In this document: positions 1-9,524 of the stretch, one piece after another
How the letters are laid out: every line of letters begins with the position of its first letter
Numbering within the stretch: the stretch's first letter is position 1
Assembly (NCBI RefSeq): GCF_004104375.1
Contig: NZ_QOVM01000002.1
Location: 682,001-746,000, forward strand
Origin: Leeuwenhoekiella aequorea
Lineage (GTDB): Bacteria; Bacteroidota; Bacteroidia; Flavobacteriales; Flavobacteriaceae
DNA: 64,000 bases
Direction of reading: 5' to 3'
Made by a program: the position numbers and the translations under genes
Notes under the pieces: generated by a model
Seen by the model: only the letters and a program-made list of their open reading frames with translations
Databases searched by the model: none
What the model was told of the DNA's origin: nothing

Positions 1-2143
1 AGTCATACCCATCATTACCATCTTCATAAACCTGAGAAGCTTCTTTACCTATCTTGAAATACACGTCTAACTTAAGCTCGGTAATAACTTTTTCTTCTAC
101 ATATTGCTGAACAGGATATCTAGGTATAATTGCACCTTCTTTTACAAACATGGGAATACGATCTAGATCTGCATCGACCCATAATTCACGACCTCCTTCG
201 ATTATCGAGTTATCCCAGAAGTTATACCACGTTCCTCGTGCCAAGTACATACGTCTTCCCTTAGAATTAGGCTCGAGAATAGGGCAAACCAGTATACAAT
301 TTCCAAAGATAAATTCGTCTGTACGGTAATTTGTATGAGGATCTTCCTGATCATAATATACTAGTGGCTTTATCATAGGTATTCCTTTTGTAGAATACTC
401 ATAAAACATCGTATATAGGTAGGGTAAAAATGTATAACGCATTTCAATAAATGCGCGGGTGATATTTGTAATTTCATCTCCAAAAGCCCAAGGTTCTTGA
501 TCACCATGATGCCCAGAAGAATGTACTCTGCAAAATGGATGAAAAACACCAAGCTGAATCCATCTTGCAAACAACTCGCCAGTAGGCTGTTCTGCAAACC
601 CACCTATATCTGTACCAGTAAATGACATCCCTGATAAACACATCCGCTGTACTTGGTTGTTTGCAATCCATAGATGTTCCCAGGTAGCAACATTATCACC
701 GGTCCATGAACTAGTATAACGTTGTGCCCCACTGTATGCAGAGCGTGTGATTACAAGTGGCCTTTTAGGATATACATATTTTTTAACACCTTCATAAGTG
801 GCCCGGGCCATTTGAGTTCCATACACGTTATGTGCTTTTCGATGACTGCAAGGATGACCATCATAATCGTGCCTTACATCATCAGGAAATGTCTTACCGG
901 GAACTTCCATAACTGCCGGTTCGTTCATGTCATTCCATACACCACGAACCCCTATATCTCCTACAATATCTTTAAAGAGTCCTGCCCACCAATCCCTAAC
1001 TTCAGGATTAGTAAAATCTGGAAAAGCACATTCTCCCGGCCAAACTTTCCCAACCATATAGGGTCCGTCTGCGCGTTTACAGAAATAATCGTTTTCTAAG
1101 CCTTCCTGATATACCCAATAGTCAGGGTCAATTTTAATCCCTGGATCAATTATTACAATTGTTTTAAAACCGTCTGCTTCAAGCTCTCCAATCATGCGCT
1201 TAGGATCTGGAAAATATTCTTTATTCCAGGTAAAGCATCGAAAGCCTTCCATATAATCGATATCCAAATAGATACCATCACACGGAATTCGCAAATCTCT
1301 AAATTTTTGTGCCAAAGCTTTTACTGTACTCTCCGGAAAGTAGCTCCATTTACACTGTTGAAAACCTAAACTCCATAATGGTGGTAAATCTGGTTTTCCG
1401 GTAAGGTGCGTGTAGTTTGCTACCACATCGCTCATGCTAGGACCATAAAAAAAGTAATAATTCATCTCACCACCAGGAGCCCAAAAACTTGTCACATCAA
1501 GACGTTCTTGACAAAAGTCGAAATTGGTTTTAAAGCTATTATCAAAAAAAATTCCGTAAGCCTTTTTTTCCTTTAACCCAATGTAGAATGGTACCGATTT
1601 GTAAATAGGATCTGTATCTTTTCCGAAGGCATAAGAATCTGTTGCCCAGTTAGTAAATTTTTTACCTCGTAAATTGAGATGTACCGGTTTATCTCCTAAT
1701 CCAAAAAATGTCTCACCAGGATGCGCCCGTTTACCCATTTTGACGATATTTCCGCCTAGCGTAAAGCTTTCTTCATAATGAAACCCAATCTCATCTTCAT
1801 TTATTAAATGGCCTTCTTTATCAAGTATTTTTGTCTGTAAACTTATCTTTTCAATCTTGATAATAAGCTTAGCAGTAGTAACGATATGATAGTTTTTGTT
1901 TTCGGTGAGTTCTAGATGATTATAGCCCGTATAACTATCAGTATCAATCGCGTAAGAAAAGTCATCTTCTAAAATTCCGCGAGTTCCATATCTAAAGCGT
2001 ATTACACTATCACGAATTACAGTAAGTTGAAGTACTACCTCATTTAAAGTCGTAAAATATATAGTATCTACCTCTTGACGAACCTCCTTTATATCATTAG
2101 GAAATTGATTCCCTCTTTGTTCTAATTCTGAGTTAATGATCAT
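1..2143 (-). CDS. GH31 family alpha-glucosidase, 3' end cut by window edge
   Basis: Reading the minus strand from the ATG at 2143 gives an open frame of about 714 codons that runs off the left edge, so the C-terminus is missing. It shows the GH31 catalytic core: WNDMNEP carries the nucleophile aspartate, the WTGDN motif carries the likely acid/base aspartate, and FGLGDK and GIYLDIDYMEG lie in the N-terminal beta-sandwich and early barrel. The family hydrolyses terminal alpha-glucosidic bonds. No signal peptide is visible, so the enzyme looks cytoplasmic. It is the last visible gene of the glgE-mak-glgB cluster, 96 bases after glgB, which suggests it trims intracellular alpha-glucan or maltodextrin. 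The exact linkage specificity cannot be read from the sequence. Confidence 0.93.
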   Translation of the reverse strand, partial: MIINSELEQRGNQFPNDIKEVRQEVDTIYFTTLNEVVLQLTVIRDSVIRFRYGTRGILEDDFSYAIDTDSYTGYNHLELTENKNYHIVTTAKLIIKIEKISLQTKILDKEGHLINEDEIGFHYEESFTLGGNIVKMGKRAHPGETFFGLGDKPVHLNLRGKKFTNWATDSYAFGKDTDPIYKSVPFYIGLKEKKAYGIFFDNSFKTNFDFCQERLDVTSFWAPGGEMNYYFFYGPSMSDVVANYTHLTGKPDLPPLWSLGFQQCKWSYFPESTVKALAQKFRDLRIPCDGIYLDIDYMEGFRCFTWNKEYFPDPKRMIGELEADGFKTIVIIDPGIKIDPDYWVYQEGLENDYFCKRADGPYMVGKVWPGECAFPDFTNPEVRDWWAGLFKDIVGDIGVRGVWNDMNEPAVMEVPGKTFPDDVRHDYDGHPCSHRKAHNVYGTQMARATYEGVKKYVYPKRPLVITRSAYSGAQRYTSSWTGDNVATWEHLWIANNQVQRMCLSGMSFTGTDIGGFAEQPTGELFARWIQLGVFHPFCRVHSSGHHGDQEPWAFGDEITNITRAFIEMRYTFLPYLYTMFYEYSTKGIPMIKPLVYYDQEDPHTNYRTDEFIFGNCILVCPILEPNSKGRRMYLARGTWYNFWDNSIIEGGRELWVDADLDRIPMFVKEGAIIPRYPVQQYVEEKVITELKLDVYFKIGKEASQVYEDGNDGYD

Positions 2144-2168
2144 AACCGCGCTGTACGAATTTATTTAG

Positions 2169-2230
2169 CCTTACTAAAGTAAGGGTTTAGTATACATTTT
2201 GTTAATTATATATCACTCTAATATATAATT
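2169..2230. promoter_or_regulatory. Two hairpins between glgB and the GH31 gene
   Basis: An inverted repeat with 10-base arms (AATTATATAT / ATATATAATT, 2204-2213 and 2221-2230) and a second, shorter one (CCTTAC / GTAAGG, 2169-2184) sit in the 96-base gap between glgB and the GH31 gene. Neither is followed by a clear U-tract on the minus strand. They may act as an mRNA processing or stability element that sets different expression of the two genes; this is inference. Confidence 0.4.
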
Positions 2231-2239
2231 ACTCAAAAT

Positions 2240-4162
2240 TTATTTAAGGGCAAAAACCATTACTGCTAGCGGGGCGAGATTCACTTCAATAGAATTTTCT
2301 CTACCATTCCAGGATGTATTAGATACTGTAATAACATCACTTATATAATCGCCGCTACCACCATAATTACTTGCATTACTATTAAATATCTCGCTAAGCT
2401 GCTTGTTTGATTTAAATATTTCTGAAGGTACACCAATTCGGTAATTTTCTCTTGGAACCGGGGTGAAATTACAGATAACTACCAAGGTTTCTTTAGGTTT
2501 TTCGCCTTTACGCATATAGGTAAGTACACTGTTTTCACTATCGTTCCATTCTAACCATTCAAAGCCAGAATGATCAAACTGTTTCTCATACAATGCAGGA
2601 TAATTTTTATATAATTTATTTAAATCCCGAATACAGTTTTGAATCCCAGTATGAAATTCATATTCTAATAAATGCCAATCTAAGCTTTGTTGAAAATTCC
2701 ATTCTTTGCTCTGCGCAAACTCACCACCCTGAAAAATCAATTTTGCACCGGGATGTGTAAACATATATCCAAACATAAGCCTCAAATTTGCAAAGCGCTG
2801 CCATTCGGTACCGGGCATTCTATCTAATAATGACTTTTTACCATATACCACCTCATCGTGGGATAAGGGAAGCATAAAATTCTCTGTAAAGGCGTATGTC
2901 AAACTAAAGGTAATATCCTGTTGATGAAATTTTCTGAATGCAGAATCCTTTTTAAAGTATTCAAGGGTATCGTGCATCCACCCCATCATCCATTTCATCC
3001 CAAAGCCTAATCCACCATCAAAAACCGGTTTAGAAACGCCTGCATAATTAGTTGATTCCTCTGCAATGGTTTGAACATCAGGATAATTATCATACACTGA
3101 AATATTCAGTTCCTTAAAGAAAGAAACTGCATCTAAGTTTTGATTTCCTCCAAATTCATTTGGCTCCCATTCTCCTTCTTCTCTAGAATAATCCAAATAT
3201 AACATTGAGGCTACGGCATCAACACGCAAACCATCAATATGATATTGATCTAACCAAAACAAAGCATTACTTATTAAAAAGGCTCTAACCTCATTGCGGC
3301 CGTAATTAAATATGTGCGATTTCCAATCTGGATGCCATCCTTTTCGAGGATCTGGATGCTCATACAAATGAGATCCGTCAAAGTTACCCAGCCCGTGCGG
3401 ATCCTCTGGAAAATGAGAAGGAACCCAATCTAAAATCACTCCAATACCAGCTTGATGAAATTTATCGATAAGCAGTTTAAATTCTTCGGGATACCCAAAA
3501 CGAGAGGTAGGTGCAAAATATCCAGTAAGTTGATATCCCCAACTTGGATCATAAGGATATTCCATAATAGGCATAAACTCAACGTGAGTAAATTGCATAT
3601 CCTTAACGTAATTCACCAGATCATCAGCCATTTCTGTATAGCTCAAACTTCGATTTTCTTCACCAGTTTTACGCCACGAACTCAAATGAACTTCATATAC
3701 TGAATAAGGAGCATCTAAGGCATTTTTTGAAATTCTGCTTTTCATCCATTTTTTATCCTTCCATTTATAATCGGCCTCATAAACTACAGATGCCGTTTTA
3801 GGAGGATGCTCTGCTCTGCGTGCAAAAGGATCGGCTTTTTCTAACTTTGCATTGTTATTTGAAGATTGAATTTTATACTTATAAATTGTTCCCGCTGATA
3901 CGCCTGGAATAAATCCTTCCCAAATGCCACTGCCGTCCCAACGTACATTTAATCGATGATCACCTTCAATCCAAAAGTTGAAATCACCTACTACAGATAC
4001 GGTTTTAGCACTTGGTGCCCAAACCGCAAAATAGGTTCCTTCTTCTCCATCTACTGTCATTGGATGTGAGCCTAGTTTTTCATAGAGTCTAAAATGCTTA
4101 CCAGCCTTAAATAAATCTATATCGAAGTCAGAAAACCGACTGTATACGCGTACGTTACTCAT
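2240..4162 (-). CDS. glgB: 1,4-alpha-glucan branching enzyme GlgB (GH13)
   Basis: The 640-residue protein has an N-terminal CBM48-type sandwich (about residues 25-130), a GH13 barrel and a C-terminal beta domain. The four GH13 regions are visible: DWVPSHFPED (about 245-254), GLRVDAVASM with nucleophile D315, AEEST around 367-371 with the acid/base glutamate, and LSHDE. It cuts alpha-1,4-glucan and re-attaches the piece by an alpha-1,6 bond (EC 2.4.1.18). The length is close to the family norm without a long extra N-terminal domain. The start ATG at 4162 overlaps the end of the maltokinase gene by 8 bases, so the two are probably translationally coupled. With GlgE it would make branched glycogen-like glucan. 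Confidence 0.96.
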   Translation of the reverse strand: MSNVRVYSRFSDFDIDLFKAGKHFRLYEKLGSHPMTVDGEEGTYFAVWAPSAKTVSVVGDFNFWIEGDHRLNVRWDGSGIWEGFIPGVSAGTIYKYKIQSSNNNAKLEKADPFARRAEHPPKTASVVYEADYKWKDKKWMKSRISKNALDAPYSVYEVHLSSWRKTGEENRSLSYTEMADDLVNYVKDMQFTHVEFMPIMEYPYDPSWGYQLTGYFAPTSRFGYPEEFKLLIDKFHQAGIGVILDWVPSHFPEDPHGLGNFDGSHLYEHPDPRKGWHPDWKSHIFNYGRNEVRAFLISNALFWLDQYHIDGLRVDAVASMLYLDYSREEGEWEPNEFGGNQNLDAVSFFKELNISVYDNYPDVQTIAEESTNYAGVSKPVFDGGLGFGMKWMMGWMHDTLEYFKKDSAFRKFHQQDITFSLTYAFTENFMLPLSHDEVVYGKKSLLDRMPGTEWQRFANLRLMFGYMFTHPGAKLIFQGGEFAQSKEWNFQQSLDWHLLEYEFHTGIQNCIRDLNKLYKNYPALYEKQFDHSGFEWLEWNDSENSVLTYMRKGEKPKETLVVICNFTPVPRENYRIGVPSEIFKSNKQLSEIFNSNASNYGGSGDYISDVITVSNTSWNGRENSIEVNLAPLAVMVFALK

Positions 4163-5792
4163 AATTTTGTTGATTAAGTATATTTGAAATTCCTTTAAGA
4201 GGAATTATTGCCCAGGTAGGTCTTGCATTTAACTCATAACCGAGTTCATATACCGCTTTTTCAAGTAGACAATATTGTAATAAAAATTCGATTTCCTTGA
4301 TATAGCCTATGTTTAAATTAGCTACCTGCACCTCGTTTATATAGGTATGTAAAAAGACGCCGACTATATGACTATATAAGACTTCTGCAATTTTGAAAAG
4401 CTCCTCCTGACTGTAATTAAATTCAGATTCATTATTAAAAATTGTAGCATAAATAGCATAATTAAATGATCTAAAAATACCCGCAATATCTTTTATAGGT
4501 GGTTGTTTTACTTTACGATCTCTAATAGTACTTTCTGGTTCACCTTCAAAATCAATTATATAAAAATCGTGATCCTGTACCAAAATTTGACCTAAATGAT
4601 AATCTCCGTGTATACGCAAGCGCTCGCTTTTTAATTTATCCTCATCGAAGTCAAGCAATTGCTTTCGTATTATTTTTTTATTTTTCAAAAGTTCCTCTGC
4701 CAGTTCTAAGGCGAGACCGTGCAGTTTGTAAATATTATTTTCAACCAGATTAATTCGGTTTTCAAACTGATATATAAGTCGATTTTTAAGCCAAACCGTA
4801 TAATCATTGCCAAAAGCTTGCGGAGTGAATGCTGTATTTGAGCGTTCTGAACCAAGAGCTATATGCATTTGTGCAGTACGCGTAGCAATCTGAGCAACAT
4901 CTTCAAAAAATAATTTAGGACACCAGGCAAGAATATTATTTGGAATTTTACTTAATTCTAATTGCTCAAGATATCGGGTAGATTTGAGTGTATGTACATC
5001 TGGATGTTGCTTAGAAATTTCATCAAAAATCCCCTTCAGTTCGTTTGTAAAATACTCCCAGGCATCACCTTGATTAGGTACTAAAGCCTGAAGTAAGCCT
5101 AAAGTAATTACATTTTTGTTACTAAATCGCAAAGTGATACTCCCTAGATATTTAGGAGTATTGGTAAAAATACCTTTCATAGTAAGGTATTTACTTATCT
5201 CATAATCCGGGTTTTCATCTACATAAACTCTTCTAAATATTTTCAGAATGTATTTCTCATTATAAATTATGGAAGTATTACTTTGTTCAACACCCATTAA
5301 TCTACTGCTCTCATATCCTTTTGCATCATTTGTGCGGCCCCGGCGGTAAGCTACTTCCTTATATTTAAATTTATCACCCTCCAGAATTTTTTCAAAAATT
5401 TGCTTTCTAAATGACTCCAGTAATAACGCATCTACAAGAAATCCTGATATGCCATTTAATTTTATGGGAGTTATGTATTTATCGCCAATTAAACTGCCAT
5501 CTGTAACAAAGGCAATAGGTAAAAAGTAGTTTTGTACAAAAGCTTCTTTGTAATTTACTTCAAGTACAATGCCATAGAATAAATCATTTTCACGCTCGAT
5601 AGGAAAATCATCTATAATTTCTATATACTTCAAGGCACTTGCCTTTCCTCCATACCAGCGTTGATTGAGTATGTAAGACTCTAAAATATTCTCACACAAT
5701 TCTCTTCTAAAACGTTCTTCTTCTAATAAGTTTTTCCAATCGGTGTCATAATGCACCTCAAACTGTCCATCACCATAGCTATCATTACTCAT
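4155..5792 (-). CDS. mak: Maltokinase (Mak/Pep2-like), phosphotransferase fold
   Basis: The 545-residue protein carries the phosphotransferase motifs of maltokinases: IHGDYHLGQILV with the catalytic aspartate, followed by IIDFEGEP, which holds the metal-binding aspartate. The N-terminal part (NQRWYGGKA) matches the cap region of the family. It would phosphorylate maltose to alpha-maltose 1-phosphate (EC 2.7.1.175), the donor used by GlgE, whose gene lies 33 bases upstream. In many bacteria this domain is fused to trehalose synthase TreS; here it stands alone and no TreS is present in the window. Position between glgE and glgB supports the assignment strongly. Confidence 0.9.
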   Translation of the reverse strand: MSNDSYGDGQFEVHYDTDWKNLLEEERFRRELCENILESYILNQRWYGGKASALKYIEIIDDFPIERENDLFYGIVLEVNYKEAFVQNYFLPIAFVTDGSLIGDKYITPIKLNGISGFLVDALLLESFRKQIFEKILEGDKFKYKEVAYRRGRTNDAKGYESSRLMGVEQSNTSIIYNEKYILKIFRRVYVDENPDYEISKYLTMKGIFTNTPKYLGSITLRFSNKNVITLGLLQALVPNQGDAWEYFTNELKGIFDEISKQHPDVHTLKSTRYLEQLELSKIPNNILAWCPKLFFEDVAQIATRTAQMHIALGSERSNTAFTPQAFGNDYTVWLKNRLIYQFENRINLVENNIYKLHGLALELAEELLKNKKIIRKQLLDFDEDKLKSERLRIHGDYHLGQILVQDHDFYIIDFEGEPESTIRDRKVKQPPIKDIAGIFRSFNYAIYATIFNNESEFNYSQEELFKIAEVLYSHIVGVFLHTYINEVQVANLNIGYIKEIEFLLQYCLLEKAVYELGYELNARPTWAIIPLKGISNILNQQNYE

Positions 5793-5825
5793 TTTAGAAA
5801 TCGAATTAGTTAGTTAGTTTTTATC

Positions 5826-7760
5826 TTATCTGGATATTTTGAAAATATGAAAAGGTAGCGTTGGATGTAGCTCAACATAATTCCACTCTTCTGCCCAATC
5901 GTACGTATTAGCTGTTATAAGATCTTCTACGCGAATATGGCTTCCTGGATTGTGCTGCATCAATTCATAAGGCAATCGTACTCTTGCTGCTTGTTTGTAA
6001 TACGGATCAAGACTAACAATGATTAATAATTCATTGTTCATATGCTGATCCCATTTGTAATAAGCGATTAGACCCTCGTTACCAATATCACAAAATCTAA
6101 TATTGGTTGTTTGTTGTAAGGCTGGTTGCTCTTTACGCACTCGGTTTATCATTGTAATAAGGCGTATCAGCTTATTATCTATATTCCAATCCCAATGCTG
6201 AATTTGATACTTCTCAGAATTGTAATATTCCTCTTTCCCGGGCACCGCATCAGAAACCATAAATTCGAAAACAGGCCCATATAAGCCTATATTACTACTC
6301 ATCGTTGCAGCCAAAGCATATCGTATGAGGTGCTGCGCTTCGTTAGCTCCTTGTAAGTGATACGGATTGATATCTGGAGTGTTTGGCCAAAAATTAGGAC
6401 GGTAATATTCCTTTTGATTGGTTTGAGTGAGCTCGGTCATATACTCAGTTAATTCGTGCTTACTGGTTCTCCAAGTGAAATAAGTATAAGATTGTGTGTA
6501 CCCCTCTTTTGCAAGTTGCTGCATAATTTTAGGCCGCGAGAATGCTTCTGCCAGAAATAAAACATCTGGATGCTTCTTTTTTATTTCAGAAATAAACCAA
6601 TTCCAAAAGTAAAATGGCTTTGTATGCGGATTATCTACTCTAAAAATTTTAACTCCAAAATCTATCCAATGAAAAGCTACGCTTAGCAATTCATCCCACA
6701 GCCCTTGATAATCTTCAGACTCCCAATTGAAGTTTACAATATCTTGGTATTTTTTTGGTGGGTTTTCAGCATATTGCATGGTGCCATCCGGGCGTTTCTT
6801 AAACCATTTAGGATGCTTTTTTAAATAAGGATGATCGGGTGCTGCCTGAAACGCAAGATCCATTGCTATCTCAATCCCTAGTTTATTTGCTTCTTTTACC
6901 AGACGCTTAAAATCTTTTTCTTTCCCTAATTCAGGGTGAATAGATTTGTGACCTCCTAGTTTTGAACCTATACCCCACGGCACACCAGTATCTCCATCTT
7001 GAGCAGTAACCGCATTATTTTTTCCTTTTCGGTTTACCTCACCTATGGGATGAATAGGCGGAAAATAAAGTGTATCAAAACCCATCGCAGCTACACGAGG
7101 CAAAAGTCTCTCGCAATCTTTAAAAGTGCCGTGCTTGCCGGGTTCTTCACTGGCTGATCTCGGGAAAAACTCATACCACGTGCTAAAACCTGCTTTTTTA
7201 CGATCTACATAAACCCGTAATACTTTACTATCTTTAGCAAACAATCTGGTAGGATGATCTGTAAAAATCTTGTGTAAATCTCCTGAAACAGCTAGTTCAA
7301 TTGCTTCATTATAACGAGATTCATCAGCAAATACTTCAATGGCATTCTTCAGGTATTTCTTCCCTTCTTTATCCAGCTGTTTAGTAATTGCCTTTAGGTA
7401 TTGTATCCCGTCTAACAATTCGCTTTTTACATGTTGACCATCTTTCAACTTAGCTTCTATACCGTGCTGCCAATTTAAAGCGTGATCTATCCACCCTTTA
7501 ATTTTGTATTCATAAAAACCTTGCTGCTCTACGTAAAACGCACCCGTGTAAACATCATTAGGATGAGAAGTCAAGCGCACGGTAGACCAGTCAGAATCTT
7601 TTTCAGATTTAAAACATATTTCAGCCTGTATCACATCGTGTCCATCACCAAATACATCTGCTTTAATCTCTATGATCTCTCCTACAATTCTTTTAATAAA
7701 AAAGTCACCACCATCTAACTGGGGCTCTATATTTTGGATTACGATACGTTCTCGTGTCAA
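5826..7760 (-). CDS. glgE: Alpha-1,4-glucan:maltose-1-phosphate maltosyltransferase GlgE
   Basis: This 644-residue GH13_3 enzyme transfers maltosyl units from maltose 1-phosphate to the non-reducing end of alpha-glucan (EC 2.4.99.16). The N-terminal motif IEPQLDGG and DVFGDGHD belong to the GlgE N-domain; IFRVDNPHTKP holds the nucleophile D376 and FLAEAF the acid/base E405; PPIHPIG and WEFFP-like segments fit the barrel. The frame opens at a TTG codon (7760); no ATG or GTG lies near it, and the family homology begins within a few residues, so TTG is the probable start. It is the first gene of the glgE-mak-glgB-GH31 cluster and is divergent from msrB. Confidence 0.95.
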   Translation of the reverse strand: MTRERIVIQNIEPQLDGGDFFIKRIVGEIIEIKADVFGDGHDVIQAEICFKSEKDSDWSTVRLTSHPNDVYTGAFYVEQQGFYEYKIKGWIDHALNWQHGIEAKLKDGQHVKSELLDGIQYLKAITKQLDKEGKKYLKNAIEVFADESRYNEAIELAVSGDLHKIFTDHPTRLFAKDSKVLRVYVDRKKAGFSTWYEFFPRSASEEPGKHGTFKDCERLLPRVAAMGFDTLYFPPIHPIGEVNRKGKNNAVTAQDGDTGVPWGIGSKLGGHKSIHPELGKEKDFKRLVKEANKLGIEIAMDLAFQAAPDHPYLKKHPKWFKKRPDGTMQYAENPPKKYQDIVNFNWESEDYQGLWDELLSVAFHWIDFGVKIFRVDNPHTKPFYFWNWFISEIKKKHPDVLFLAEAFSRPKIMQQLAKEGYTQSYTYFTWRTSKHELTEYMTELTQTNQKEYYRPNFWPNTPDINPYHLQGANEAQHLIRYALAATMSSNIGLYGPVFEFMVSDAVPGKEEYYNSEKYQIQHWDWNIDNKLIRLITMINRVRKEQPALQQTTNIRFCDIGNEGLIAYYKWDQHMNNELLIIVSLDPYYKQAARVRLPYELMQHNPGSHIRVEDLITANTYDWAEEWNYVELHPTLPFHIFKISR

Positions 7761-7942
7761 GATTGAATATTTTTAAAAAGTTGATACATAAAATTAGCAC
7801 TATTTAATTAGTAGCCTACGTAAAATAGTAATTTGACAAGTCATTAACAAAAACAGATGCTTGGTAAGCACTTTTTGTTAAATAAAACTTTAAGAAGCTT
7901 ACAGCGAATCAGCTTTAAGTAATTTTATATAAAATTTGTTCT
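7761..7942. promoter_or_regulatory. Divergent promoter region glgE / msrB with a 34-base hairpin
   Basis: The 182-base gap between divergent genes must hold both promoters. At 7846-7879 an inverted repeat has outer arms AACAAAAA / TTTTTGTT and inner arms TGCTT / AAGCA, a terminator-like shape in an unusual place. Just before msrB, 7928-7938 (TATAAAATTTG) resembles the Bacteroidota -7 box with one extra spacer base; if used, the msrB transcript would begin almost at its ATG. No good TAnnTTTG box is seen for glgE. Confidence 0.45.
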
Positions 7943-8413
7943 ATGAAAAAATTAGTACTAGCCTGCCTACTTATATCATTAGGTGCTTGCAAGGGCACGG
8001 CACAAAAAGAAAAAAAAGAAACATTTGAAATTAATAAATCTGAATCTGAATGGAAAGCAACGCTGACATCAGAGCAGTTTTATATTCTAAGAGAAGAAGG
8101 TACCGAACGCCCCTTTAGTAGTGAATTATTATCTATTAAGGAAGAAGGTACATATGTATGTGCAGCTTGTGAAACTCCGGTTTTTAAGAGCAGTACGAAG
8201 TTTGACAGCGGCACAGGCTGGCCTTCGTTTTACGATTACATTAAAGGTAATGTAGCATTTTCTACAGACCAGAAGTTAGGTTATACTCGAAGTGAAGAAC
8301 ATTGCGCAACCTGCGGGGGTCATCTTGGGCATGTTTTTAATGATGGACCCAAACCTACAGGAAAGCGCCATTGTATTAATGGTGATGCTTTAAAATTTAT
8401 AGCTGCTAAATAA
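7943..8413 (+). CDS. msrB: Lipoprotein methionine-R-sulfoxide reductase MsrB
   Basis: The 156-residue protein starts with a lipoprotein signal (lipobox LGAC, lipidated C16), so it acts in the cell envelope, repairing R-methionine sulfoxide in proteins (EC 1.8.4.12). Zinc ligands C73/C76 and C121/C124 and the catalytic Cys C144 in RHCING are present. At the position of the usual resolving cysteine it has threonine (SGTGWPSF, T91), whereas the next gene has cysteine there, so its regeneration must differ. It is probably cotranscribed with the second msrB, 67 bases downstream across a small hairpin (8441-8462). Confidence 0.93.
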   Translation: MKKLVLACLLISLGACKGTAQKEKKETFEINKSESEWKATLTSEQFYILREEGTERPFSSELLSIKEEGTYVCAACETPVFKSSTKFDSGTGWPSFYDYIKGNVAFSTDQKLGYTRSEEHCATCGGHLGHVFNDGPKPTGKRHCINGDALKFIAAK

Positions 8414-8480
8414 TCAAAACTATCAATAACGTACCTATTAGAATTTCTGCCCTAGCGGAAATTAATAAATAAGATTTTTT

Positions 8481-8882
8481 ATGAAAGAATACCCGATACA
8501 GAAAACAGAAGCCGAATGGAAAGAACAATTAGGACCAGAACGCTATTATGTTCTGCGCCAAAAAGGTACCGAAAGACCACACACCGGCAAATACAATTTG
8601 CATTTTGACAAAAACGGTAGCTATCATTGTGGCGCTTGCGATGCAAAACTATTCGAGGCCAACAGTAAATTTGAAAGTGGCTGCGGCTGGCCAAGTTTTG
8701 ATGAATCTATAGAAGGTGCCGTAGAATATGTACGGGATACCACATTAGGAATGATGCGTACTGAAATCTTATGTGCCAACTGCGGAAGTCACTTAGGCCA
8801 CGTATTTGATGATGGCCCTACAGAGACCGGTCAACGCTACTGCGTAAACAGTGCTTCAGTAGATTTTGAAAAAAATAATTAA
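8481..8882 (+). CDS. msrB: Cytoplasmic methionine-R-sulfoxide reductase MsrB
   Basis: This 133-residue MsrB lacks a signal peptide and should act in the cytoplasm. It has zinc ligands C50/C53 and C98/C101, the likely resolving cysteine C68 in SGCGWPSF, and the catalytic C121 in RYCVNS. It therefore looks like the standard thioredoxin-recycled type. It is a paralogue of the preceding lipoprotein MsrB; the conserved EAEWK-type start, EGTERP/KGTERP and GHVFDDGP are shared. The ATG at 8481 is preceded by an AT-rich leader without Shine-Dalgarno sequence, as usual for this phylum. Confidence 0.95.
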   Translation: MKEYPIQKTEAEWKEQLGPERYYVLRQKGTERPHTGKYNLHFDKNGSYHCGACDAKLFEANSKFESGCGWPSFDESIEGAVEYVRDTTLGMMRTEILCANCGSHLGHVFDDGPTETGQRYCVNSASVDFEKNN

Positions 8883-8983
8883 TAGAGATATTCCCAATAA
8901 ATGAATTAAGCACCAGCAGATTTATTTTTTTGGAACAACTCTTGATACTTCAGTAAGAGACAATCAAATTAAATTATATAGAT

Positions 8984-9499
8984 ATGAAAAAAATAACTTT
9001 AGTACTTAGCCTTTTTACACTAATTCTTACATCTTGTTCAGGTTCTGACGGAAGGGATGGTATTGATGGATTAGACGGACTAGACGCTCCAAAACCGACA
9101 GTGTTTGAAGATAGAGCAGATTATACATATAACGCAGACGGTAACATCTGGGTTTCTCAACTTTTCACGTTTGATGGTTCAGAACCGGGTGATGTTTATC
9201 TAGCGTATATTTCCTTAAATAACGATGGGGTATTTACTAATATGCCAACAAGTATTTTTGATGATCAAGGAGAATTTCAATATGTATTTGATCACGACTT
9301 TGATACCGTTGAAATGCAAATTATTGGAGATAGTGACATAAGTGGTCTTGATGCTGCCAGTACAACTAATGTACAAATACGTATTGCTATAATCCCAGCT
9401 GATTTAGTAGGTAGTTTTGATCAAGCTGATTTTGCAAATTATAATTCATTAATGTCTGCTCTGGATATTCAAGAGTCGGACATACAAACCTTAGATTAA
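8984..9499 (+). CDS. Putative lipoprotein with short collagen-like stretch
   Basis: A 171-residue protein with a lipoprotein signal (LTSC, lipidated C18). Right after the lipidation site comes a short Gly-rich stretch (GRDGIDGLDGLDAP) with G-x-y spacing, as in collagen-like N-termini of many Bacteroidota surface lipoproteins. The rest is acidic and probably beta-rich. I do not recognise a functional domain. It follows the msrB pair by about 100 bases and may have its own promoter. Function unknown; envelope location is the only confident statement. Confidence 0.75.
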   Translation: MKKITLVLSLFTLILTSCSGSDGRDGIDGLDGLDAPKPTVFEDRADYTYNADGNIWVSQLFTFDGSEPGDVYLAYISLNNDGVFTNMPTSIFDDQGEFQYVFDHDFDTVEMQIIGDSDISGLDAASTTNVQIRIAIIPADLVGSFDQADFANYNSLMSALDIQESDIQTLD

Positions 9500-9524
9500 G
9501 GTTTAAAGGTTAAAAATAAATTTT

